Source of the DNA: Lysinibacillus agricola
Lineage (GTDB): Bacteria > Bacillota > Bacilli > Bacillales_A > Planococcaceae
Length of the DNA: 64,000 bases
Assembly (NCBI RefSeq): GCF_016638705.1
Contig: NZ_CP067341.1
Location: 561,501-625,500 of the forward strand
Direction: 5' to 3'
This document shows, piece by piece, positions 1-8,084 of this stretch. Every line of letters starts with the position of its first letter. The first letter of the stretch is position 1. The position numbers and the translations under genes were made by a program. The notes under the pieces were generated by a model, which was not told where the DNA came from, ran no database searches, and saw nothing but the letters and a program-made list of their open reading frames with translations.

Positions 1-29
1 TGTTAACGGAGAGGAAGGAGGGATTGCTA

Positions 30-125
30 ATGTCAATATTCGAAGCATTAAGCATAGCTATTGGTCTTGGCACTTTAATCGTAGCTGTCTTAGCTTTATC
101 CTTTACTTTTTCGCAAAAAAAGTAA
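30..125 (+). CDS. Putative holin-like type I toxin peptide (31 aa)
   Basis: This is a 31-residue ORF with a strong ribosome site (GAGGAAGGAGGG, 11-22) seven bases before the ATG. The peptide starts MSIFEAL, has one hydrophobic segment (about residues 7-27), and ends in QKK. That layout, an F-[EQ]-A-L start, a single membrane helix and a lysine tail, is typical of the small 'putative holin-like toxin' peptides of Bacillales (TxpA/BsrG-like type I toxins), which disturb the membrane. A bidirectional hairpin follows at once, and a convergent minus-strand promoter lies about 140 bases downstream, as expected for a toxin gene paired with an antisense RNA. The toxin promoter is outside the window. 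The family call rests on motif resemblance only. Confidence 0.65.
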   Translation: MSIFEALSIAIGLGTLIVAVLALSFTFSQKK

Positions 126-168
126 AAGCACCCTTTCAAACCTAGGCCATAGGGTAGGGTGCTTTTTA
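125..168. terminator. Bidirectional terminator after the toxin ORF
   Basis: AAAGCACCCT (125-134) pairs with AGGGTGCTTT (156-165). T residues follow on the plus strand, and on the minus strand the hairpin is followed by the T-rich complement of the toxin's 3' end. It could end both the toxin mRNA and a convergent antisense RNA. Confidence 0.75.
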
Positions 169-218
169 CTCTATAATTTTGTGCCAATCGCTCTTGAAGC
201 GTTTGTTTTGTTACTTAG

Positions 219-253
219 ACCGTTTGGTGTTATCAGCACCATTCGGTTTTTTC
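219..253 (+). terminator. Second plus-strand hairpin terminator
   Basis: ACCGTTTGGTG (219-229) pairs, with two mismatches, with CACCATTCGGT (237-247) and is followed by TTTTTTC. It is probably a back-up terminator for the toxin transcript and sits at the 5' end of the predicted antisense RNA. Confidence 0.6.
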
Positions 254-261
254 TTATTTAT

Positions 262-291
262 ATTATATCATATCATATCATATCATAACAA
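262..291 (-). promoter_or_regulatory. Minus-strand sigma-A promoter for the antisense RNA
   Basis: Read on the minus strand, TTGTTA (286-291) is separated by 18 bases from TATAAT (262-267). The spacer consists of a repeated TGATA motif. It points at the 3' end of the toxin gene. Confidence 0.55.
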
Positions 292-300
292 TTCCATTTA

Positions 301-699
301 ACATGAATTTCTCACTACTGTCCCCGTTTTCACCTTTACCACCGGTTTCGGTGCATACATAAATCCTAAAAAGAAATCTATAGAAAATATACGCAGTGCA
401 AACGAAAATTTTTGAATGATAGTAGTGATGAAATTAAACGATCAATCATACAGTAAATGTATCTATTAAACATTCGAGGGTGTTTTTATTTTCTGCTTTA
501 AGTTATGTAAATTCTCACAAAAGGTATTTTAATTCTACTTTATTGCTAGACACCAATTTTTGTGAATGCTATATTAATGGTGTCATAGTTTTTTTATAAT
601 TTAAGAAAAATCAGGTTTCATCACCAAGAGATGGGATGGCCCAAAACTTTTTCTAATTATAAGGAGTGATGGAGTAAAGAGTTATAAGAAGGATGATAG
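301..699. other. Intergenic region, no gene recognised
   Basis: About 400 bases of mostly AT-rich sequence. TATAAT at 595-600 is a possible -10 for the TetR gene, but I see no convincing -35 at the right distance. A short open stretch near 330-413 may be the tail of a decayed gene but is too short to name. Confidence 0.4.
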
Positions 700-1356
700 A
701 TGCCTATGGTAAAGAAAACGTTAAAACAACGCATTGTTGACGCTTCCGTAGTGCTATTTCAGCAAGATGGCTATCACAATGTAACTGTTGATCGCATTGT
801 CGAATATATTGGTGCATCAAAGGGTGGATTTTATCATAATTTTAAATCGAAAGATGAACTATTGTATGAAATTCATGATGTATTTATTTCTTATGTTATT
901 AAACGGTCACAGGAGGCATATGACAAATACGATACACCGATTACTCGTTTATGTGCAATGCTACAAACGCTGACACAAGTATTTGATATGTATCAAGCAC
1001 ATATTACTGTTTTTTATGAGGAAAGTCGTTCATTGCCAGAGGAATATAGTGAAATTATTCATAATAAACGAGACCAATATCGGGATATTTTACAAAAAGT
1101 CATAGAGGAAGGCCAGCAAACAAAGGATTTTCGTACAGAACTACCTTGTACTATTGTAACGATGGCTATTGTTGGGATGATCAACTGGACATACAAATGG
1201 TTTAAACAAACAGGTCCATTGACAATGGAGGAAATTACAGAGGTATTTACGGATATGGTATTGCGTGCGATTGTCACTGAACAAGCAATGGAAGAAGCAG
1301 TTCAATTTATGGTAAAGGGGAAGCCAGCAGCAGAGACTGGTTTTATTAATTTTTAA
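700..1356 (+). CDS. TetR/AcrR-family transcriptional regulator
   Basis: The product is a 218-residue one-component repressor. Residues 5-50 form the TetR helix-turn-helix, visible as LKQRIVDASVVLFQQDGY, then TVDRIVEYIGASKGGFYHNF with the characteristic G-x-Y-x-[HY]-F end, then KSKDELL. The rest is the helical ligand-binding and dimerisation domain, in the family's usual length range. AAGGATG precedes the ATG; a second ATG two codons later is equally possible. It sits directly before the leucine/isovalerate operon on the same strand, and a perfect palindrome lies just behind its stop codon. It therefore probably represses that operon in response to an acyl-CoA. The ligand is inferred from context. 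Confidence 0.85.
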   Translation: MPMVKKTLKQRIVDASVVLFQQDGYHNVTVDRIVEYIGASKGGFYHNFKSKDELLYEIHDVFISYVIKRSQEAYDKYDTPITRLCAMLQTLTQVFDMYQAHITVFYEESRSLPEEYSEIIHNKRDQYRDILQKVIEEGQQTKDFRTELPCTIVTMAIVGMINWTYKWFKQTGPLTMEEITEVFTDMVLRAIVTEQAMEEAVQFMVKGKPAAETGFINF

Positions 1357-1361
1357 AACAA

Positions 1362-1375
1362 ACCGACTAGTCGGT
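1362..1375. promoter_or_regulatory. Candidate TetR-family operator palindrome
   Basis: ACCGACTAGTCGGT is a perfect 14-bp palindrome in the 211-bp gap between the TetR gene and the acyl-CoA dehydrogenase gene. Its size and symmetry suit a TetR dimer, and the position suits control of the downstream operon. Binding is inferred. Confidence 0.5.
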
Positions 1376-1379
1376 ATTC

Positions 1380-1409
1380 ATCTTCATTCAGTTACCACTG
1401 AATGAAGAT
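1380..1409. terminator. Hairpin after the TetR gene
   Basis: ATCTTCATTCAG (1380-1391) pairs perfectly with CTGAATGAAGAT (1398-1409) across a six-base loop. No T-run follows on the plus strand, so it is a weak terminator or an mRNA-stability element. Confidence 0.4.
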
Positions 1410-1410
1410 A

Positions 1411-1502
1411 AAGCCTCCGGTGGATGTCACGGATTTTGAAAGGAATGAATTGTGCTGGCACAATTCAAAATCCGGACGCAATTACGCCAAGGCGAAATTG
1501 AT
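1411..1502. repeat. Dispersed hairpin repeat, copy 1
   Basis: GGATTTTGA and GAATTGTGC pair with GCACAATTC and AAAATCC. Then TCCGGACGCAATTACGCC with AAGGCGAAATTG forms a second hairpin. The second half recurs, slightly changed, at 27931-27962 in this window. It looks like a non-coding, multi-copy intergenic repeat located between the regulator and the leucine operon. Confidence 0.5.
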
Positions 1503-1567
1503 TTTTGTGTGCAACTGTCGTCTGAACGAAATCTGCTATGGCAAATTAAAAATTAGGGGGACTAGGG

Positions 1568-2710
1568 ATGAACTTTGAACTAACGAAAGAGCAAGCGATG
1601 ATTCGAGACATGGTGCGTGATTTTGCTGAAAAAGAAATTAAACCGTATGCTCGGGAGGTTGACGAGACATCGACAATGAGAATAGAGAGCTTTCAAAAAA
1701 TGGCAGAGCTAGGCTTATTGGGTATCCCATTTCCTGAGGAATATGGTGGTTCAGGCGGAGATACGGTTTCCTACGCGCTTGCTGTTGAAGAAATCGGCCG
1801 TGCGTGTGGTGGCACAGGATTAAGCTATGCAGCAGCAGTTAGCTTAGGTGCTTCGCCTATTTACAACTTCGGCACAGAGGAGCAAAAGCAGGAATGGCTT
1901 GTTCCGTTAGCGAAGGGTGAAACGTTAGGTTCATTTGGCTTAACAGAGCCTAATGCAGGTTCAGATGCTGGTGGGACACTAACAACAGCCGTAATTGATG
2001 GTGATGATTACATCATTAATGGTGAAAAATGTTGGATCACAAATGCTGGCTATGCACGTCAAATTATTGTGACAGCAGTGACAGGTAAACGTGAAGATGG
2101 TAAAAAAATTATCTCATCTATCATTGTACCAACCAATACTCCTGGCGTAACCATCAACTGCAATTACGACAAAATGGGCGTACGTGGCTCTAATACGTGT
2201 GAGATTGTTTTGCAAAATGTTCGTGTACCAAGAGCTAATCTTTTAGGAGATGAAAAACGCGGATTTAGTCAATTTTTAAACACTTTAGATGGAGGACGTA
2301 TTTCCATTGCTGCATTATCTGTAGGAATTGCACAAGCTGCTTATGAGAAAGCATTAAAATACGCAAAAGAACGTGAACAATTTGGTGCACCCATATCAAA
2401 ACTTCAGGCTATACAATTTAAATTAGCCGATATGGCAATGGAAATAGAGCTTGCGCGTACGTTAGTACATAAGGCGGCATGGCTTAAAGATCAAAAGAAA
2501 CCATTCGGGAAGGAAGCGGCAATGGCAAAATTATTTGCTTCTGAAATGGGCTTCCGCACTTGTAATCAAGCCATTCAAATTCACGGCGGTTCAGGATATA
2601 TGAAAGAATACGACGTAGAGCGTCATCTACGTGACATTAAGTTAATGGAAATCGGTGAGGGAACATCTGAAATTCAACGTCTCGTTATTTCTCGTCTAAT
2701 TGGCTGTTAA
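1568..2710 (+). CDS. yngJ: Acyl-CoA dehydrogenase of the leucine-degradation operon (YngJ-like)
   Basis: This 380-residue FAD flavoprotein oxidises a short- or branched-chain acyl-CoA (probably isovaleryl-CoA here) to the 2-enoyl-CoA and passes electrons to electron-transfer flavoprotein. The N-terminal helical domain, the middle beta domain (LTEPNAGSDAGG near residue 130, then WITNAG) and the C-terminal helical domain with QIHGGSGYMKEYDVERHLRD are all visible, and length is normal. The likely catalytic base is Glu364 in GEGTSEIQ, as in short-chain and MmgC-type enzymes, whereas true isovaleryl-CoA dehydrogenases usually have GAGTSE here. AGGGGGACTAGGG precedes the ATG. It is the first gene of the operon, 33 bases before the acyl-CoA ligase. 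Family certain; substrate inferred from the operon. Confidence 0.9.
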   Translation: MNFELTKEQAMIRDMVRDFAEKEIKPYAREVDETSTMRIESFQKMAELGLLGIPFPEEYGGSGGDTVSYALAVEEIGRACGGTGLSYAAAVSLGASPIYNFGTEEQKQEWLVPLAKGETLGSFGLTEPNAGSDAGGTLTTAVIDGDDYIINGEKCWITNAGYARQIIVTAVTGKREDGKKIISSIIVPTNTPGVTINCNYDKMGVRGSNTCEIVLQNVRVPRANLLGDEKRGFSQFLNTLDGGRISIAALSVGIAQAAYEKALKYAKEREQFGAPISKLQAIQFKLADMAMEIELARTLVHKAAWLKDQKKPFGKEAAMAKLFASEMGFRTCNQAIQIHGGSGYMKEYDVERHLRDIKLMEIGEGTSEIQRLVISRLIGC

Positions 2711-2743
2711 TCATATTAAATAGCATAAATAAGGGGGATTTTC

Positions 2744-4378
2744 ATGGCAGAACTTGTGTATCAAACTATTGGTCAATTGCTAGATAAACAATCTGAAAAG
2801 TATCCACAGCGTGAAGCATTAGTGTATGCAGACAGGAATTTACGTATGACCTATGAGGAGCTCAATCAGCAAAGTCGCTTAGTGGCTAGAGGGTTGATGG
2901 CTCTTGGAATAGAGAAGGGTGATCATATTGCAGTATGGACGACTAATGTCCCTGAATGGGTACAGTTGCAATTTGGCACAGGTAAAATGGGTGCTCCTAT
3001 CGTTACTGTAAATACTAATTATCGTTCAAGTGAGTTGGAATATTTATTGAAGCAATCTGATGCAAAAACGATTATTTTAATTGAAAATTATCGAGACCAT
3101 TCTTTTATGAATACACTGCAAGAGTTATGTCCAGAGCTTGATCATTGTGAACCAGGTAATTTGCAATCAAAGCGACTACCTTTATTGAAAAATGTTATTT
3201 TAATTGGCGAGACAAAATATCCCGGAGTACTTAACTGGTCTGATGTGTTATCTGCTGCTGAGCAAGTAACAGAGGAACAATTAGATCAAAGACAGCAAGC
3301 ACTTCATTATGATGATGTTATTAATATTCAATATACTTCGGGAACAACAGGTTTTCCAAAAGGTGTTATGTTAACGCATTATAACTTAGTAAATAATGCG
3401 ATTAATATTGCAGAATGTATGCATTTAACTTCTGAAGATCGCTTGTGTATCCCTGTGCCATTCTTCCACTGCTTTGGCTGTGTGATTGGAACATTAGCGA
3501 TTACTACTAGTGGCGGGACGATGGTACCCGTGCAGGAATTTTCACCTACTGAGGTGCTAAAAACGGTTGAAAAAGAAAGATGTACCGCGCTACATGGCGT
3601 ACCAACGATGTTCATTAGCGAACTTAATTTACCGAATTTTTCGTCTTTTGACCTATCGACATTGCGTACCGGAGTAATGGCTGGCTCTAACTGTCCTATG
3701 GAGGTGATGAAGGCTGTTATCGAGAAAATGGGTATGAGGGATATTACGATCTGTTATGGGCAAACAGAATCCTCACCTGTTATTACACAAACGAGAACAG
3801 ATGACCCGCTATCGTTAAAGGTTGAAACAGTTGGCCGCGCATTGCCAAATTTAGAAGTTAAAATTGTCATTCCTGGTACAAATGAAGAAGCTGCGCCGAA
3901 TGAGCAAGGTGAGCTATGTACGAGAGGCTACCACGTTATGAAAGGTTACTATAAAAACCCAGAAGAAACGCTGCTTGCAATTGATGAGTCTAGCTGGCTG
4001 CATACCGGGGATTTGGCAACGATGGATGAGGCGGGCTATGTACGTGTAACTGGGCGTTTAAAAGATATGATTATTCGTGGTGGTGAAAATGTATCTCCTC
4101 GAGAGATTGAAGAATTCCTTTATACACACCCAAAAATTGCAGATGTGCAAGTTGCAGGTGTTCCTGATCCTGTTTATGGAGAGGAAGCGGCAGCTTGGAT
4201 CATTTTGCGAGAAGGAGAGCAGGCAACAGAGGAAGAGGTTCGGGATTATTGTCGGGATAAAATCTCCAGACATAAAATTCCACGACATATTTTCTTTATC
4301 GACGACTATCCGATGACTGCATCAGGAAAAGTTCAAAAGTATAGATTACGAGAGAGTTTTGGTGCAACAGTGAAGTAA
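2744..4378 (+). CDS. yngI: Acyl-CoA synthetase, AMP-forming (YngI-like)
   Basis: This 544-residue ANL-superfamily ligase activates a free carboxylic acid to its CoA thioester with ATP, through an acyl-adenylate. The phosphate-binding motif YTSGTTGFPKGVMLTH is near residue 197, the adenine motif CYGQTESSP near residue 340, and the hinge region TGDLATMDE...GRLKDMIIRGGENVSP near residues 420-450. The catalytic lysine motif TASGKVQKYRLRE is at the C-terminus. In B. subtilis the homologue is in the same operon position after yngJ, where it could activate isovalerate, methylcrotonate or acetoacetate; the substrate is not readable from sequence. AGGGGGATTTTC precedes the ATG, and the biotin carboxylase follows 16 bases after the stop. 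Confidence 0.9.
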   Translation: MAELVYQTIGQLLDKQSEKYPQREALVYADRNLRMTYEELNQQSRLVARGLMALGIEKGDHIAVWTTNVPEWVQLQFGTGKMGAPIVTVNTNYRSSELEYLLKQSDAKTIILIENYRDHSFMNTLQELCPELDHCEPGNLQSKRLPLLKNVILIGETKYPGVLNWSDVLSAAEQVTEEQLDQRQQALHYDDVINIQYTSGTTGFPKGVMLTHYNLVNNAINIAECMHLTSEDRLCIPVPFFHCFGCVIGTLAITTSGGTMVPVQEFSPTEVLKTVEKERCTALHGVPTMFISELNLPNFSSFDLSTLRTGVMAGSNCPMEVMKAVIEKMGMRDITICYGQTESSPVITQTRTDDPLSLKVETVGRALPNLEVKIVIPGTNEEAAPNEQGELCTRGYHVMKGYYKNPEETLLAIDESSWLHTGDLATMDEAGYVRVTGRLKDMIIRGGENVSPREIEEFLYTHPKIADVQVAGVPDPVYGEEAAAWIILREGEQATEEEVRDYCRDKISRHKIPRHIFFIDDYPMTASGKVQKYRLRESFGATVK

Positions 4379-4394
4379 GAAGGGGGCCAGTGTT

Positions 4395-5753
4395 ATGTTC
4401 AAGAAGGTTTTAATTGCAAACCGTGGAGAGATAGCAAGGCGTGTTATAAGAACATGCAAACGACTAAATGTTCAAACAGTTGCGGTGTATTCCGAGGCAG
4501 ATGCTGAAAGCTTACATGTTAAGGATGCTGATGAGGCGTTCTGTATCGGAAAACCACCTGTTGCACAAAGCTATTTAAATATTGATCGTATTCTTGAAGT
4601 GGCGAAGGACAGCGGTGCTGACGCTATTCATCCAGGCTATGGCTTATTATCAGAAAACGCTGAGTTTGCTAAACGTTGTACAGAGGCCGGTTTAGTGTTT
4701 ATTGGGCCGAGCGCGGATGTTATTGCTTCGATGGGCAGTAAATTAGAAGCTCGGAAAACAATGAAAGCAGCAGGTGTACCGATTGTTGAAGGTGTTGAGG
4801 CACCGGTAAAAGATGTAACAGAAGCTATTGAAATTGCTTCCCGTCTAGGCTATCCCATTATGTTAAAGGCCTCTGCTGGTGGTGGAGGTATCGGGATGCA
4901 GCTCGTTGACAATGCAGAGGAATTAGCAAAAGCCTTTGAGGGGAATCAAAAGCGGGCACAGTCATTCTTTGGTGATGGCACGATGTATATGGAACGATTT
5001 ATTGCGAATCCTCATCACGTCGAGGTACAAATTATTGCGGATCATGATGGCAATGTTGTACCACTATTTGAACGTGAGTGCTCGATTCAACGCAGAAATC
5101 AAAAAGTAGTGGAGGAAGCGCCGTCTCCTTTCATTTCTGATGAAACAAGAAAAAGTATGCTTGATGCGTCAGTCAAGGCAGTTCAGCATATTGGCTATGT
5201 GAATGCTGGAACGATTGAGTATTTAGTAGATGCAGAGCAAAACTTTTATTTCTTGGAGATGAATACTCGTCTACAGGTGGAGCATCCGGTGACTGAAGAA
5301 ATTACAAAGCTGGATCTTGTAGAGGAGCAATTAAAGATTGCTGCAAAACAATCATTAGCATTTACTCGCGATAGCATCCAAAGAAAAGGGCACGCGATTG
5401 AAGTACGCATCTATGCTGAAAATCCTTCGACATTTTTCCCTTCTCCAGGCACAATCACGGCTTTTGAATTACCTACAGGTGAAGGGATTCGCCATGAATG
5501 TGGAGTAGAGGCAGGTACTACGGTAACACCTTTTTATGATCCGATGATTAGCAAATTAGTCGTGTGGGGAGAAACAAGAGCAACTGCGTGTGAAAGACTT
5601 ATCGAAGCACTTAAAGCGTATAAAGTAGAAGGAATTCAAACAAATATTCCTATGCTGTTAAAAACAGTCACGCATGAACAATTTTTAAAGGGCTATACAA
5701 CAACTAAATTTGTGGATGACTATTATCTACCTCAATTAGCAGAGACGAAATAA
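4395..5753 (+). CDS. yngHA: Biotin carboxylase subunit of methylcrotonyl-CoA carboxylase
   Basis: This 452-residue subunit carboxylates carrier-bound biotin with bicarbonate and ATP. It starts with the family signature KKVLIANRGEIARRVIRTCKRL, has the glycine-rich ATP-grasp loop KASAGGGGIGMQLV near residue 160, and the metal and catalytic segments HHVEVQII, ECSIQRRNQKVVEEAPSP and FLEMNTRLQVEHPVTE. Length matches AccC (about 450). As an operon member followed by a separate small carrier protein and later a separate carboxyltransferase, it belongs to a three-part carboxylase for 3-methylcrotonyl-CoA rather than to the housekeeping acetyl-CoA enzyme. The start ATG follows AAGGGGGCC. Confidence 0.93.
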   Translation: MFKKVLIANRGEIARRVIRTCKRLNVQTVAVYSEADAESLHVKDADEAFCIGKPPVAQSYLNIDRILEVAKDSGADAIHPGYGLLSENAEFAKRCTEAGLVFIGPSADVIASMGSKLEARKTMKAAGVPIVEGVEAPVKDVTEAIEIASRLGYPIMLKASAGGGGIGMQLVDNAEELAKAFEGNQKRAQSFFGDGTMYMERFIANPHHVEVQIIADHDGNVVPLFERECSIQRRNQKVVEEAPSPFISDETRKSMLDASVKAVQHIGYVNAGTIEYLVDAEQNFYFLEMNTRLQVEHPVTEEITKLDLVEEQLKIAAKQSLAFTRDSIQRKGHAIEVRIYAENPSTFFPSPGTITAFELPTGEGIRHECGVEAGTTVTPFYDPMISKLVVWGETRATACERLIEALKAYKVEGIQTNIPMLLKTVTHEQFLKGYTTTKFVDDYYLPQLAETK

Positions 5754-5755
5754 AG

Positions 5756-5809
5756 ACTGGGGCTGTCCATATAACTTCTGTTTGTGAGAATATTTAGGAC
5801 AGCCCAGTT
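5756..5809 (+). other. Intra-operon hairpin after the biotin carboxylase gene
   Basis: ACTGG and GCTGTCC (5756-5768) pair with GGACAGCCCAGT (5797-5809) across a loop of about 28 bases. No T-run follows, so read-through into the downstream operon genes is expected; an attenuator or mRNA-processing role is possible. Confidence 0.4.
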
Positions 5810-5815
5810 ACTGGA

Positions 5816-6120
5816 CCATCACCAAAATTTGTGGATGACATTTTTTAAAATACATGCCCTGTATATTAGCTGATTGTAGTGGAGGCTAGGCGACTCCTTG
5901 GGGATTAGCGATAGGGGAACAAAGGCTAAGAGCATCACATCCTGTGATAACGCCTTCGTGACCAACATCATGTTGGCCCGAGACCCTGGAGCGAGCAACG
6001 CGAGTGAAGCGGCTCATCGGACGCCCCCAGGAAGCTCTGCTCTGCGCGAAAGCGAAGCGTCAGCGGCAAAGCGCCTAGTCGGAACGGAAATCAACCACAC
6101 GTTATGGCGATGAGCCCAGT
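5816..6120. repeat. About 300-bp hairpin-rich dispersed repeat, copy A
   Basis: This GC-richer block fills most of the 392-base gap between the carboxylase and carrier genes. It shares ordered blocks with 8092-8450: GGATGACATTTTT, then GACTCCTTGGGGAT, CATCACATCCTGTGATAACG, GTTGGCCCGAGACC, and CGGAACGGAAATCAACC or its variant. Several self-complementary arms (CATCACA/TGTGATA, GCGAAAGCGAAGCG) suggest a folded RNA. The open reading frame inside it (5898-6113) is not conserved in copy B and is not treated as a gene. Confidence 0.65.
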
Positions 6121-6145
6121 TATTAAATATTTGGAGGGATTTACA

Positions 6146-6358
6146 ATGGCAACAGTTAAAGCGAGCATGGCAGGAACAGTATGGAAAATCGTTGTAGCAG
6201 AGGGCGAGAAAGTGACAGCAGGACAAGATGTGGCAATTTTAGAGTCGATGAAAATGGAGATTCCTATTGCAGCAGAAGAAGATGGTGTGGTCACAAAAAT
6301 CATTGCGAACGAAGGGGATTTCATTAACGTTGATGATGATATTTTAGAAATCGAATAA
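6146..6358 (+). CDS. yngHB: Biotin carrier protein (BCCP-like) of methylcrotonyl-CoA carboxylase
   Basis: This 70-residue biotinyl-lipoyl domain carries the CO2-loaded biotin between the carboxylase and the carboxyltransferase. The biotinylation motif ESMKMEIP is at residues 33-40, with Lys36 as the attachment site. It is a stand-alone single domain, as in B. subtilis YngHB, and lacks the proline/alanine linker of AccB. I start it at 6146 because GGAGGG (6133-6138) is correctly spaced; the longer reading from 6104 runs through the repeat element and has no ribosome site. HMG-CoA lyase follows 12 bases later. Confidence 0.92.
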   Translation: MATVKASMAGTVWKIVVAEGEKVTAGQDVAILESMKMEIPIAAEEDGVVTKIIANEGDFINVDDDILEIE

Positions 6359-6370
6359 GGAGGCTTCTTT

Positions 6371-7288
6371 ATGCAGCTACCAAAGCATGTAACGTTAAAG
6401 GAAGTAGGTCCTCGTGACGGTTTGCAAAATGAGAAAATGCATCTTGCAACTGCCGATAAAGTACAGCTAGTGAATTTACTTAGTCAAACTGGATTGAAAT
6501 ATATCGAAGTAACATCGTTTGTGCATCCGAAGTGGATTCCACAGCTGGCAGATGCTGTAGAGGTACTTCAAGCTATTAAACGCCAAAAAGATATAACGTA
6601 TGCAGCATTAGTACCGAATATGCGTGGCTTAGAACGTGCATTGCAGGCTGAAGTAGATGAAGTGAGCGTTTTTATGTCGGCAAGTGAAAGCCATAATCAA
6701 AGCAATATTAATAAAACGATTAATGAAACATTTCCGATATTAGAGGAAGTAGTTGTGGGGGCAAAAGCAGCACATAAAAACGTTCGTGGTTATATTTCAA
6801 CAGTAATTGGTTGCCCGTATGAAGGCTACATACAACCAGAAAAGGTTTTGCGAGTAACAGAAAAATTATTCGAAATGGGTGTCGATGAAATTTCACTTGG
6901 TGACACGATTGGTGTTAGTGTACCGACACAGGTGGAAAGTCTTTTAGAAGAATTACTAAAAAGATATCCTGCAGAAAATTTCGCGATGCATTTTCATGAT
7001 ACACGTGGCACAGCACTAGCAAATATCGTGAAATCCTTAGAAATGGGAATTACCAAGTTTGATAGTGCACTTGGTGGACTCGGAGGCTGTCCATATGCCA
7101 AGGGAGCATCAGGCAATGTAGCCACGGAAGATTTATTGTATTTATTAGATGAAATGGGTATTAAAACAGGTGTTGAACTGAATAAAGTGCTAGAGGCGGC
7201 GCTATTTATTGAACAAAAACTAGGGAAGGCAGTTGTATCTAAGCAAATGGCGATTGCCCGTAATGAAAGGAGTACGAGTCAATTATGA
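6371..7288 (+). CDS. yngG: Hydroxymethylglutaryl-CoA lyase
   Basis: This 305-residue TIM-barrel lyase cleaves HMG-CoA to acetyl-CoA and acetoacetate, the last step of leucine degradation. EVGPRDGLQNE at residues 11-21 holds the substrate and metal residues, HFHDTRG near residue 205 the two metal-binding histidines, and GLGGCPYAKGASGN near residue 236 the flexible loop with the catalytic cysteine. Length is normal. The ATG follows AAGGAGGC and the gene overlaps the next by four bases (ATGA), so the two are translationally coupled. Confidence 0.93.
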   Translation: MQLPKHVTLKEVGPRDGLQNEKMHLATADKVQLVNLLSQTGLKYIEVTSFVHPKWIPQLADAVEVLQAIKRQKDITYAALVPNMRGLERALQAEVDEVSVFMSASESHNQSNINKTINETFPILEEVVVGAKAAHKNVRGYISTVIGCPYEGYIQPEKVLRVTEKLFEMGVDEISLGDTIGVSVPTQVESLLEELLKRYPAENFAMHFHDTRGTALANIVKSLEMGITKFDSALGGLGGCPYAKGASGNVATEDLLYLLDEMGIKTGVELNKVLEAALFIEQKLGKAVVSKQMAIARNERSTSQL

Positions 7289-8067
7289 CGCAACTCGTTC
7301 GTTTTGAATTATTAGATGATTGCATTGGGCTTATTACACTTTCAAGAGCTGAAGCTGCGAATGCAATGTCTGTACAATTACTCCAAGAACTTAGTATGAC
7401 ATTCGACAAAATAAATGGTGATCCTGCAGTGCGAGTTGTCTTACTAACAGGAGCAGGGGAAAAGGCTTTTTGCGCTGGAGCAGATTTAAAAGAGCGTAAA
7501 GGGATGCCAGATCGACAAGTAAAGCAGATAGTGCAATTAATCGGTGCAACAGTGGCAAAAGTAGAAGCACTCGCTCAACCAGTTATTGCCGTATTAAATG
7601 GTGTTGCTTTTGGTGGTGGACTCGAGCTAGCGTTAGCCTGTGATTTACGTTTTGCAGCTGCACATGCAAAGCTAGGCCTTACGGAAACATCTCTCGGTAT
7701 TATTCCAGGGGCTGGGGGAACACAGCGACTTCCACGACTAATTGGCATTGGAAAAGCGAAGGAATTGATTTATACAGCACGTCGATTAAATGCAGAAGAA
7801 GCAAGAAGCTACGGCATTGTAGAGTATGTTTATGAAGGACCTGAAGTGCTTGAAAAGGCTCAGCAGCTTGCGCTTGAAATGGCCAAAAATGCCCCGCTTT
7901 CTTTAATACAGGCAAAAATCGCTATGAATCAAGGTGTTGAAGTAGATTTAGCTACTGGTTTAAAAATCGAATCACTAGCATATAATGCTCTGATTCCTAC
8001 AGAAGATCGTTTAGAGGGCTTACTTGCTTTTCAGGAAAAGCGAACACCGCAATACGTAGGGAAATAA
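7285..8067 (+). CDS. yngF: Enoyl-CoA hydratase, probable methylglutaconyl-CoA hydratase
   Basis: This 260-residue crotonase-fold protein probably adds water to 3-methylglutaconyl-CoA, giving HMG-CoA. The CoA and oxyanion-hole motifs AFCAGADLKERK (near residue 63) and GGGLELALACD (near residue 111), and the catalytic-glutamate segment ETSLGIIPGAGGTQRL (near residue 133), are all present, so it should be active. It overlaps the lyase gene by four bases. The substrate assignment comes from its place in the leucine operon. Confidence 0.9.
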   Translation: MTQLVRFELLDDCIGLITLSRAEAANAMSVQLLQELSMTFDKINGDPAVRVVLLTGAGEKAFCAGADLKERKGMPDRQVKQIVQLIGATVAKVEALAQPVIAVLNGVAFGGGLELALACDLRFAAAHAKLGLTETSLGIIPGAGGTQRLPRLIGIGKAKELIYTARRLNAEEARSYGIVEYVYEGPEVLEKAQQLALEMAKNAPLSLIQAKIAMNQGVEVDLATGLKIESLAYNALIPTEDRLEGLLAFQEKRTPQYVGK

Positions 8068-8084
8068 ATGGCTCTGATGAAGGA

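Larger units (their letters stand above)
118..255 (-). ncRNA. Predicted antisense antitoxin RNA
   Basis: A minus-strand promoter (262-291) would start an RNA near 255 running left, and the hairpin at 125-165 would end it near 118. The roughly 140-base RNA would be complementary to the 3' end of the toxin mRNA. This matches the known layout of txpA/ratA and bsrG/SR4, where the antitoxin RNA is convergent with the toxin and pairs at its 3' end. It is inferred from promoter, terminator and position; no expression evidence is available. Confidence 0.5.

Noticed and set aside
1380..1409. FadR-type operator (TGAATGA...TCATTCA)
   Set aside because: The half-sites occur in the reverse order (TCATTCA...TGAATGA) and form a tight hairpin instead.
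5898..6113. 71-codon open frame inside repeat copy A
   Set aside because: It has no good ribosome site, is not kept in copy B, and is rich in repeat-derived sequence.
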